DNA of 64,000 bases from Chlorobiota bacterium (lineage in GTDB: Bacteria; Bacteroidota; Bacteroidia; Bacteroidales; F082), in the NCBI GenBank assembly GCA_013151215.1, contig JAADIS010000118.1:1-64000 (forward strand), written 5' to 3'. The position numbers and the translations under genes are program-made. This document shows, one piece after another, positions 32,577 to 39,857 of the stretch (position 1 is the stretch's first letter; each line of letters begins with the position of its first letter). The notes beneath the pieces are model-generated. The model saw nothing but the letters and a program-made list of their open reading frames with translations. It was not told the origin of the DNA and searched no databases.

Positions 32577-34166
32577 TTAATTTTTACATTTTCCTTTAAA
32601 AAAGAATCTACAAAATGCGTGAAAAGCCACACCGATAATTGATGCCAGCATTAATGAAACCCCTGCAGTTTCGGCCACAGGGCTAAAATCCCTCCCTGGT
32701 AAATAAAAGTCGTCAAGAGCCTGCAGCCTGCCGTTGTGGCGGGTATGACACGCAACACATTTTAAGGATTCGTCTGCTGGGGAAACCTGGTGATTCAAGG
32801 GCCAATACATTTCTGTTTTTACAAATCCGAAGTGTCCGCTATAAGGCAAGCCTACATATTCCATTCCTAGTCTGGAAGCCTCATCCCAATCAAAATCCTT
32901 CCAGTAGGCACCTTCCCCCTTTTTAGGAGCCCACAATTTTGGTTGGATAAGAGTTTTATATACCGTATCATAAATCTGTTTCCCCCGATGAACTTTAACA
33001 GGCCATATCTTTGAGATATCCGCTCCTTTGTTGCGCATATCCTTATCATTATATTTTCCATACAATGTATTCATCTGAACAGGGACAGATTCAATCTTAT
33101 CGCCTATCACATAATGGTTTGCCGTTCCGTTAAACCATTTATATTCAGGAACAACGTGGCTGTTATAAACAAAGTTCCCTTTTATTGTCAAATAGTTGTG
33201 GTTCCCGTCAGCATCACTTTCGTGTATTTGATCACCGTTTTCATCAAATCTGCCGGCAGTTGACCAATCCCACCATAATTTTGTTCCGTTCTTTTTGGCA
33301 TAAAAAGGTATGTGGCAAGTTTGACAGGCAATGCGGACGGTATGCTCGTTAAGGATTTTATCTTTATGAGGTGCATCAGTATGGCAGTCTGAGCATGCTA
33401 TACGATTCTTGTCTTCCGATGACAAAGCATAAAGCTTGCCTTTTATATTATGTTTTTCGGTTCTATGGCATTCCACACAACTCATGTTTTCACCCTCTAC
33501 ATCCATATGAACGTCGATTTCCCTAGCAGGATTTACCATTGATTTATCAAGATCGCCATGCTTTACATTATTTCCACCCCCACCCCAAAAATGGCATATA
33601 CCACAATTTTCTCTTTTAGGTATTCCTATATGTTGGGCAACATAACTTAAATCGACCGACTTTTTAGGATAACCGGCCTGTCCTTTTTCTTTCCTGTATG
33701 TTCCGGTTTGGTCGTGGCAAACAACACAATCTATATTGAGGGGGTTGTCGAAATTGAAATGCTTATCTTCCCAACCATAACCAATATGACATCGGGTACA
33801 TGTTTTCTCGTTTGATTTTGTGCCAATACAAAAATTATTTAAAATATTTTTCTTTCCTAAAGCTATAACACCCCTGCCTGGTAAATTCTCCGACCTTTCC
33901 CATTTCCAGTGAGAAGTAGCCATTATTTCCTTGTCCCGTTCGGTATGGCAACTCAAACATGCCTTGGTTAATTCGTGTGGATTCTCAAAAGTCTGATTCA
34001 AAATTTTGAATTTTGAATGCATTACCGAAGGCGTATTATTTCTTTGTGCTTTCAAAGTATAATTAATCATGGGAAAGCCCAAACCGGTATTTGATTTTAT
34101 TTCTTGGGAATACGATAATTTCACAAGAAACAATACAACTGAAAAAATTAAAATTTTCTTTCTCAT
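32577..34166 (-). CDS. Octahaem c-type cytochrome, tetrathionate-reductase (OTR) family
   Basis: 529 residues with a signal peptide and eight CxxCH haem sites (CLSCH, CTRCH, CVVCH, CGICH, CVECH, CSDCH, CQTCH, CVACH), the number and order found in the octahaem tetrathionate reductase family. A C-terminal helix (about 500-522) probably anchors it in the inner membrane. Family members reduce tetrathionate, and some reduce nitrite or hydroxylamine in vitro. First gene of the operon with cytochrome b and rhodanese lipoprotein; a TAATTTTG box precedes it. The sulfur-rich context favours a sulfur oxyanion as substrate, but that is inference. Confidence 0.87.
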   Translation of the reverse strand: MRKKILIFSVVLFLVKLSYSQEIKSNTGLGFPMINYTLKAQRNNTPSVMHSKFKILNQTFENPHELTKACLSCHTERDKEIMATSHWKWERSENLPGRGVIALGKKNILNNFCIGTKSNEKTCTRCHIGYGWEDKHFNFDNPLNIDCVVCHDQTGTYRKEKGQAGYPKKSVDLSYVAQHIGIPKRENCGICHFWGGGGNNVKHGDLDKSMVNPAREIDVHMDVEGENMSCVECHRTEKHNIKGKLYALSSEDKNRIACSDCHTDAPHKDKILNEHTVRIACQTCHIPFYAKKNGTKLWWDWSTAGRFDENGDQIHESDADGNHNYLTIKGNFVYNSHVVPEYKWFNGTANHYVIGDKIESVPVQMNTLYGKYNDKDMRNKGADISKIWPVKVHRGKQIYDTVYKTLIQPKLWAPKKGEGAYWKDFDWDEASRLGMEYVGLPYSGHFGFVKTEMYWPLNHQVSPADESLKCVACHTRHNGRLQALDDFYLPGRDFSPVAETAGVSLMLASIIGVAFHAFCRFFFKGKCKN

Positions 34167-34185
34167 TTTTAAATTTCTTTTGTTA

Positions 34186-34193
34186 CAAAATTA
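34186..34193 (-). promoter_or_regulatory. TAATTTTG -7 box of the octahaem cytochrome operon
   Basis: Minus-strand TAnnTTTG match, 19 bp before the start at 34166. Confidence 0.5.
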
Positions 34194-34276
34194 ACACAAC
34201 CAACTGTTGAAATAGCAAGCATGAGCATGATATACAGCCTGATATAAGGTGAGAATAGTTAATATTTAAGGTAACA

Positions 34277-34293
34277 TATGATACTGTGTCATA
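34277..34293. promoter_or_regulatory. Inverted repeat TATGA-N7-TCATA before the second Crp/Fnr gene
   Basis: TATGATACTGTGTCATA, ending 13 bp before the TACCTTTG box of the Crp/Fnr gene, where the -33 element should be. The position would suit repression. It may also serve the divergent octahaem operon, about 110 bp away. Confidence 0.4.
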
Positions 34294-34305
34294 ATTTTAA
34301 ATAAC

Positions 34306-34313
34306 TACCTTTG
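34306..34313 (+). promoter_or_regulatory. TACCTTTG -7 box of the second Crp/Fnr gene
   Basis: Perfect TAnnTTTG, 22 bp before ATG 34336. Confidence 0.55.
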
Positions 34314-34335
34314 TCAAATATTTCTTTCTTGGTAA

Positions 34336-35031
34336 ATGGTTGACAGAAAAAAAATAAATAGTTGTACAGTCTATAAAAAACAGTGTGAGTGCTTTGAACT
34401 CTTAACTGAAAAGCAGCGTGAACTAGTAGAAGAAAACCAAGTTGTTGTTGAATATAAAAAAGGTGAAGTTATAGCTAGGCAAGGTGCTTTTGCGTCACAT
34501 ATAATTGTTATTGAAAAAGGCTTGGCAAAGGTAATGTATGAAGATGGCGACAACAATATTATACTAAGGATCTCAACACCGGGCAGTTTAATAGGTTTAT
34601 CCTCCATATCAGAAAGCAACCGCTTGTTCGGTTATACGGCCAAGGCATACATTAATACAATCGTAAGGCAAATCGACACTTCAGTTTTTATTAAGTTGAT
34701 AGAAGAGAACAGTAAATTCGGATTACAGCTCATTAAGATTCTCAGTGAAATCTCACATCAAAAAAATGAGCGGTTTTTCGGCCTTACTCACCGACAGTCG
34801 TTTGGAAAACTTGCCGATTTATTATTGTGCATGTCGTTGAACATTTTTAAAGACAATAAATTTGAATTGCCTTTGAGCAGAAAGCAATTAGGGGAACTTG
34901 CAGGCATGTCGACGGAAAGCGTAATAAGGACACTGAAATCCTTTCAGGAAGACAAACTTGTTGAAATTAACGGCAAAACGATTGAAATTATTGATAATGA
35001 AGGATTAATGAAGATTTTTGAAACCGGTTAA
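34336..35031 (+). CDS. Crp/Fnr-family transcription regulator (copy 2)
   Basis: 231 residues with a cyclic-nucleotide-fold domain (about 20-145) and a winged helix whose recognition helix reads TESVIRTLKSF. Cysteines near the N terminus (positions 10, 17, 19) are spaced unlike classical FNR. It is clearly a paralog of copies 1 and 3 (shared EVIARQGAFASHI-type beta-roll, KGLAKV, HRQSFGKLADLL). Divergent from the octahaem cytochrome operon, its probable target. Confidence 0.85.
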   Translation: MVDRKKINSCTVYKKQCECFELLTEKQRELVEENQVVVEYKKGEVIARQGAFASHIIVIEKGLAKVMYEDGDNNIILRISTPGSLIGLSSISESNRLFGYTAKAYINTIVRQIDTSVFIKLIEENSKFGLQLIKILSEISHQKNERFFGLTHRQSFGKLADLLLCMSLNIFKDNKFELPLSRKQLGELAGMSTESVIRTLKSFQEDKLVEINGKTIEIIDNEGLMKIFETG

Positions 35032-35044
35032 CAAATCAAAAATA

Positions 35045-35082
35045 CAAAAAAGCCTGTCATTAAATTAATCGTTGACAGGCTT
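35045..35082 (-). terminator. Terminator after the 85-codon gene (bidirectional)
   Basis: 10-bp perfect stem (aagcctgtca / tgacaggctt); the minus strand has a run of six T after it. It also lies just past the stop of the plus-strand Crp/Fnr gene, with CTTCTTCTT on that side. Confidence 0.8.
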
Positions 35083-35106
35083 CTTCTTAAGAACAATTTA
35101 AAATTT

Positions 35107-35364
35107 CTATTTTGTAATCAGCATGTTAATCCGTGATAATTCAACTAAATCCGGATAAAGTTTTAACACAACTTCATTTTCAATTATTTTTGCTTTTACT
35201 ATACTTGGAGTATTTTCATGATACCAAAGCTCAGTAAAGAAATCATCAAGCAAGAAAAGAACTATATCAAATCCCTTTGTATAACGATTGCCGAGTTTTT
35301 CCCCTTGTTGCAGAATTTGTATCACCCTTTCTGCTTTAGTTGATTCGATAAATTTTTTCTTCAT
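35107..35364 (-). CDS. Small cytosolic protein of unknown function
   Basis: 85 residues, no signal peptide or membrane segment. The composition is mixed helix and strand (KAERVIQILQQGEKLG, then VVLKLYPDLVELSR). I recognise no family. It is the last gene of the porin - tandem rhodanese - small protein operon, 32 bp after the rhodanese gene, and ends at a strong terminator. An accessory or regulatory role in that operon is possible. Confidence 0.6.
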   Translation of the reverse strand: MKKKFIESTKAERVIQILQQGEKLGNRYTKGFDIVLFLLDDFFTELWYHENTPSIVKAKIIENEVVLKLYPDLVELSRINMLITK

Positions 35365-35396
35365 GACTAATATTTATATGTCGTACAAAATAGATT

Positions 35397-36296
35397 CTAA
35401 CAACCTCCCGAAGCCGTTCCTGACTTTTTAGACACGGACACACCTGATTTGGTTTGAAGTTTATTGTTTTTTGCTACCCATTCAGCATAGGCACCATCAT
35501 ATACTTTAAAGTTATTCCAACCTAAAACATTAACAAAAGCAGCATAAACAACTGTTGCCCTAACACTTGTACGGCAATATCCTATGACACTGCTGGAAGG
35601 GCTAATTCCTTTCTTATTCAACATTGATTCTATTTCGGCTTTCGGCTTAAACGCTCCCGATTCGGTCAAAAAGTCTTTATAATTAATATTAAGGGCTCCC
35701 GGTATATGACCTTCACTATTGTCGGCCGAACCGTCAAATTCGTCGGCAGCCCTGGCGTCGAGGATAATGCCTTTTGAGTTTTTAACATCATTAATATCAG
35801 CATAAACCGATATATTTACGTTTGGCGTAAATGTTTTCTGGTTTATTTTTGAGGGCATTTTGGTGATAGGAACCCTAACTTTGCGCCATTCGTTCATATC
35901 CTTGTGAAGAATTCTTACATCCTCAGCACCTAAAAACTTCAATATCCAATAAACCCTTGAAGAATACTTTTGGGAACCACCATCATAAACAACTATTTTT
36001 GAGTTGTTGCCAACACCCTTCGAGCCGAATATTTTCGCCAAATCGGCAGGTTCCATTATTAATGCTTCAATACCGCCTTCTTTATAAAGGGTTTTATGAG
36101 GAATATTAACGGCATTTTTAATATGCATTTTCGTATAACTATCCTTTTTCGAGGCGTCAATAATCACAAGGCTTTTATCAGTCTTGACAAGTTTCATAAA
36201 ATCTGCGGCACTGATAATGTCGCCTTGTGCTAATGCTATATTGCTCAAATAAATTAAAGCAGCACCTATGAGCATTAAATTTCTAACAAATCTCAT
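35397..36296 (-). CDS. Periplasmic tandem-rhodanese sulfurtransferase with C-terminal -GGC
   Basis: 299 residues. Signal peptide ending ALAQ (about 24), then two rhodanese domains. The first has VVYDGGSQKYSS, with Asp in place of the catalytic Cys, as is usual for the inactive N-terminal half of thiosulfate sulfurtransferases. The second has YCRTSVRAT, an active-type loop. The tail SVSKKSGTASGGC is Ser/Gly/Lys-rich and ends in -GGC. It follows the porin gene by 19 bp. The enzyme could transfer sulfane sulfur from thiosulfate to its own terminal cysteine or to another -GGC arm. Confidence 0.88.
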   Translation of the reverse strand: MRFVRNLMLIGAALIYLSNIALAQGDIISAADFMKLVKTDKSLVIIDASKKDSYTKMHIKNAVNIPHKTLYKEGGIEALIMEPADLAKIFGSKGVGNNSKIVVYDGGSQKYSSRVYWILKFLGAEDVRILHKDMNEWRKVRVPITKMPSKINQKTFTPNVNISVYADINDVKNSKGIILDARAADEFDGSADNSEGHIPGALNINYKDFLTESGAFKPKAEIESMLNKKGISPSSSVIGYCRTSVRATVVYAAFVNVLGWNNFKVYDGAYAEWVAKNNKLQTKSGVSVSKKSGTASGGC

Positions 36297-36315
36297 CTTT
36301 TTATTTTTTTAATAA

Positions 36316-37434
36316 TTAAAATTTAACTTGAACCTGGAACATCAATGCGTCGTTATCATACTCGCCTACATCCCCATTAGATTTTTTTCCTTCGGAATTG
36401 TAAAGATAATTCAATTGAACTCTTGTCCAATCGTTAATAAAATAATTTATACCAAAGGTTATCGTGCTTTGAGTTATTGTTTGAGTTTGGCCGATGAACT
36501 TATAAGCAGAGCCATCAGGGTCGTAAGTCTCGAATTTCACAACTGGTTGAAGCCCAAAATCAAATTTATACATGGCCATTAGCCAGAAGCCTGATTTTGA
36601 GTATTCGGGATAGGCCCCATCAGTGCTTTTGCCACCGCATCCGCCGCCACCGGCAATATCACCAATATATTGCCCACTTATATATTCTCCTTGAATCAGA
36701 ACATTATATTTTTCCAAAGATAAATCAACTGCCCATGACGTTTTACTTTTCGAATCCCCATCAGCATCTTTTTTCTCAACCAAACCATGACGATAACTGC
36801 CACCAACTTTCAAACCTTCAAGAGGTGAAACAACTATACGGCCTGCTATATCTTTATTCTGGTTATCATCGTAATGGGTAGAACTTAATACATTATTGAT
36901 TCCCGTACCATTTAAAACAGCCAAACGATAAGAAACAATGTCGCGTTCCTTTCCGAACGAACCAAGAAGCATAAAGCCCAATTCCCTGAAAGGGGCAGCC
37001 ATCTCGTTTACAACTGTCGACCTTCTAATTGTGTGGAGTGCATGGCAGGGGGTATTTAATTCCAAACTGAACGGCGACTTATATTGTCCCATCGAAAACT
37101 TAATGTATTTCCCAAAAGGAGCATAGGTAATATAGGCATCAAGCAATTGCGGCCCTCCTGCAACAGGACTTAATTCAGCCATAACATAATAACTAATATC
37201 GTAAGGTATGTTTCCAACAACACCAATCCTGGCCCGTTTAAAATAAAACGAACTTGGTTTTATAGCATTTCCTTTAGTGTCGTTGCCGAAAAAGTAATAA
37301 TCGAATTCGGGTTGGATATATCCTACAACCTGAACACCTTCGTCGGAAGTTGCTTCAACACAACCTTGTGAATACGTATTATTTATTGAACCGATGCCCA
37401 ATAAGACAGAAAGAATAATAACTAATTTCTTCAT
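36316..37434 (-). CDS. Outer-membrane porin (OprO/P-like) with a GGGGCGG loop
   Basis: 372 residues with a signal peptide and alternating beta strands through to a C-terminal Phe (FQVQVKF), as in phosphate-selective porin O/P-like barrels. Loop GDIAGGGGCGGKSTDG (about residue 260) holds a single cysteine in a glycine run, and more cysteines occur at QGCVEA near the N terminus and TPCHALH. A free thiol in a porin loop is unusual. First gene of the operon with the -GGC tandem rhodanese. Possible role: uptake of a sulfur oxyanion or polysulfide. Confidence 0.82.
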   Translation of the reverse strand: MKKLVIILSVLLGIGSINNTYSQGCVEATSDEGVQVVGYIQPEFDYYFFGNDTKGNAIKPSSFYFKRARIGVVGNIPYDISYYVMAELSPVAGGPQLLDAYITYAPFGKYIKFSMGQYKSPFSLELNTPCHALHTIRRSTVVNEMAAPFRELGFMLLGSFGKERDIVSYRLAVLNGTGINNVLSSTHYDDNQNKDIAGRIVVSPLEGLKVGGSYRHGLVEKKDADGDSKSKTSWAVDLSLEKYNVLIQGEYISGQYIGDIAGGGGCGGKSTDGAYPEYSKSGFWLMAMYKFDFGLQPVVKFETYDPDGSAYKFIGQTQTITQSTITFGINYFINDWTRVQLNYLYNSEGKKSNGDVGEYDNDALMFQVQVKF

Positions 37435-37454
37435 AATAAGCGGTTTTTATTTAT

Positions 37455-37493
37455 TAAAAAACCTGTCAACGGAATTGAAGCCCCGTTGACAGG
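37455..37493 (-). terminator. Terminator between the rhodanese lipoprotein and the porin operon
   Basis: 11-bp perfect stem (cctgtcaacgg / ccgttgacagg) with T6 on the minus strand, 14 bp after the stop at 37508. It may allow some read-through into the porin gene, whose own promoter is not obvious. Confidence 0.85.
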
Positions 37494-37507
37494 AAGATTA
37501 ATTAAAA

Positions 37508-38497
37508 TTAGTTTTCAGTAACAAATTCATAGTCGTATGAATGGTGCCATGCTGGTTTGGAAGCAGCATCCAATGCAGTGTGCTGCAGTTTGTTAACACC
37601 AAACAGAATACTCTTGGCATTATATCCCAATACCTGAAGCCAAGCTGTGATATAAGAAGAAGTTTGACCTGTAAAACAATAAATATAGCAGTCGCCACTA
37701 TTTGGCAAGGCAGCTACTAAATCATTTTCAAGGCTTATTGGTTTAAACTGGTAAGCTCCTGAGAAATGGCCGAAAGCCGTATAATCATCCGAAGTCCAGA
37801 AATTATAAATCTTATAAGCTGCTGGATCGGCAAGAATACCATCGGAGCCCACTCCCCATCCATCGGCGGCAAGCATGGCATCTACCTTGGCGGCTAAAAT
37901 TTCGGCGCCGTCAGTACTTGTTGTCTCCCATGCCGGAAAATCGTTAACTGGCATTGTGGCACTAGCATCACTAACCCAGTTTGGGCTATCTAAGGCATTG
38001 TCGCCAATATTCGGTGTCCATGCATCAAACTGAGCATTCCAATAGGACATTCCAAATTTCATAACTTTGGCAGAAAAACCCGAAAGACGCAGAGCCATCG
38101 TTCCACGTCCCGCTGTTTGACCTGTTTTACAAACAACCAAATACGGCTTGTCGGTCCCCAATTCTTTTGCTTTGGTAACAATGTCCTTTAAAGGAACATT
38201 GATTGCACCTTTGATATGTCCGGCATTAAAATCGGCTTCGCTCCTAATATCGAAAACATTGTAATCAGGAATACTGTAATCGGCTTCAACGATTCCACCA
38301 TCGGCTTTCATTAGGGGAGCAATTACCCAACCATCGAGCAAGGCAGGAAGGTCCATTCCGTTTGCTGTCATATAATTTGCCAATGTTTCGAAATTTCCTT
38401 TTACTGCTGGTGTAGGATCTGTCTTATCCTTACAAGACGTAAGAATAAACGCCGGTATTATAAGCGCTAACATAAAATAATTGATAAACTTTTTCAT
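37508..38497 (-). CDS. Two-domain rhodanese lipoprotein, both active-site cysteines present
   Basis: 329 residues. Lipobox LTSC near residue 21. First rhodanese domain with FDIRSEADFNAGHIKG and VVCKTGQTAGRG; second with YCFTGQTSSYITAW. Both loops keep the nucleophile. Unlike the other four rhodanese-fold proteins here, it does not end in -GGC but in YDYEFVTEN. It is transcribed alone from a TATATTTG box, divergent from the third Crp/Fnr gene. Likely a membrane-attached sulfurtransferase that charges partner proteins; this is inference. Confidence 0.85.
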   Translation of the reverse strand: MKKFINYFMLALIIPAFILTSCKDKTDPTPAVKGNFETLANYMTANGMDLPALLDGWVIAPLMKADGGIVEADYSIPDYNVFDIRSEADFNAGHIKGAINVPLKDIVTKAKELGTDKPYLVVCKTGQTAGRGTMALRLSGFSAKVMKFGMSYWNAQFDAWTPNIGDNALDSPNWVSDASATMPVNDFPAWETTSTDGAEILAAKVDAMLAADGWGVGSDGILADPAAYKIYNFWTSDDYTAFGHFSGAYQFKPISLENDLVAALPNSGDCYIYCFTGQTSSYITAWLQVLGYNAKSILFGVNKLQHTALDAASKPAWHHSYDYEFVTEN

Positions 38498-38549
38498 ACT
38501 GATAATTTTAATAATTAATGATAATAATTTTCTATTGTTAATTTGATAA

Positions 38550-38557
38550 CAAATATA
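38550..38557 (-). promoter_or_regulatory. TATATTTG -7 box of the rhodanese lipoprotein gene
   Basis: Minus-strand TAnnTTTG match, 53 bp before the start at 38497. Confidence 0.5.
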
Positions 38558-38666
38558 TATCAGTTGCTTTCACATTTTCATTATTTAGAGTTGTAATAAA
38601 CTAACTTAAAAACTGTAATATGGCATAAAATTTCATGTCGATACCGTATTAATTTAATATTAAATC

Positions 38667-38674
38667 TATCTTTG
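38667..38674 (+). promoter_or_regulatory. TATCTTTG -7 box of the third Crp/Fnr gene
   Basis: Perfect TAnnTTTG, 22 bp before ATG 38697, the same spacing as in copy 2. Confidence 0.55.
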
Positions 38675-38696
38675 TTGAGGTAAATATGTTACTTTT

Positions 38697-39392
38697 ATGC
38701 CAGAATCACTGCCACCGGGAAGTTGTATAGTAGAAAGCGAACATTCTGATTGTTTCAAGGAGTTAACTGATTATGAGAGCGATCTTTTACAAAAGAACAC
38801 TATTAACATAGAATTTAAAAAGGGTGAGATCGTGGCGAAACAAGGATCGTTCGCTTCTCATATCATTTACTTGAAAACAGGATTGGCAAAGATTTATTTA
38901 AGCGGCGGAAGCAAAGACCTGATTCTGAAAATCACCCCGGAAAAAAGGTTTATCGGTTTATCGTCCATTTTTGAAGGCAACAATAAATTTATATACTCGG
39001 CATCGACATATGTTGATTCGGAGGCTAGTTTAATCGACAAGGAGTTTTTCAAATCCCTGATCCGTAACAATTCAAAATTCGCTTCGAACATCATTAGCAT
39101 TCAAAACGAAAATGCCGCCCAGGTATATAGTCGTTTTTACAGTTTGACACATAAGCAATCAAATGGCTTGGTAGCCGATCTTCTAATGTGCCTTTCGAAT
39201 AGGGTTTTTAAGTCGACAAAGTTTTGTTTGCCATTGTCGCGTAGCGATTTGGCCGATCTGGTAGGTTTGTCGGTAGAAAGCGTGCTCCGCATTTTAAAAG
39301 ATTTCAAAGAGGAAGGAATAATTGAAACCCGGGGCAAACATATTATTATCAATCAACCTGAAGCCCTCGACAAAATAAGTATTTACGGGTAA
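38697..39392 (+). CDS. Crp/Fnr-family transcription regulator (copy 3)
   Basis: 231 residues, same layout as copies 1 and 2, with KKGEIVAKQGSFASHI, KTGLAKIYLSGG and HKQSNGLVADLL; recognition helix VESVLRILKDF. Cysteines at 10 and 19 only, so no FNR-like cluster. It precedes the Rieske gene by 41 bp on the same strand and is divergent from the rhodanese lipoprotein, so it could control either. Three related regulators within 12 kb suggest gene duplication accompanying the assembly of the island. Confidence 0.85.
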   Translation: MPESLPPGSCIVESEHSDCFKELTDYESDLLQKNTINIEFKKGEIVAKQGSFASHIIYLKTGLAKIYLSGGSKDLILKITPEKRFIGLSSIFEGNNKFIYSASTYVDSEASLIDKEFFKSLIRNNSKFASNIISIQNENAAQVYSRFYSLTHKQSNGLVADLLMCLSNRVFKSTKFCLPLSRSDLADLVGLSVESVLRILKDFKEEGIIETRGKHIIINQPEALDKISIYG

Positions 39393-39433
39393 TTTGATTC
39401 CTTAAATTATTATTTTAGCATTAAAATATCACT

Positions 39434-39835
39434 TTGCTCAGCGATAAAGAACATAACCGACGATTTTTTCTGAAATCTGCCTTAGCAGTCGTTGCACTTG
39501 CTTTTATTGGCCTTTGGGACAAAATGCTTATCAGGCATAAACAAATTAATAAAGTAAACACCTTCACTTTTCCTCTCAACTTCGACAAAAAAATCAGTTT
39601 TGCCGAAAACTATATAATAATAAGGAGCAAGGGCAACTTTAAAGTATTATCATCGCGCTGCACTCATTTAGGCTGCCGGATAAATGAAGCCATCAATGAT
39701 CAACTCATATGCCCTTGCCATGGCTCAAGCTACGACTTAAACGGTAATGCCACTAAAGGCCCGGCAACAAGGCCTTTGGCAACAAAGAAATTCATTATCG
39801 ATGAAAAAACTAAAACAATAAGCATTAAAAGCTGA
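39434..39835 (+). CDS. Rieske [2Fe-2S] protein of a cytochrome bc-type complex
   Basis: 133 residues. One membrane helix (about 10-25) with RRFFLKSA before it, then a Rieske domain with CTHLGC and CPCHGSSYD, the two-Cys/two-His cluster ligands with the stabilising extra cysteines. An in-frame stop at 39422 leaves TTG 39434 as the only plausible start. It is 22 bp upstream of the cytochrome b/multihaem fusion and would be its quinol-oxidising partner, moving electrons from menaquinol to the c haems. Confidence 0.88.
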   Translation: MLSDKEHNRRFFLKSALAVVALAFIGLWDKMLIRHKQINKVNTFTFPLNFDKKISFAENYIIIRSKGNFKVLSSRCTHLGCRINEAINDQLICPCHGSSYDLNGNATKGPATRPLATKKFIIDEKTKTISIKS

Positions 39836-39857
39836 TTTACAACATTCAGGAAATATA

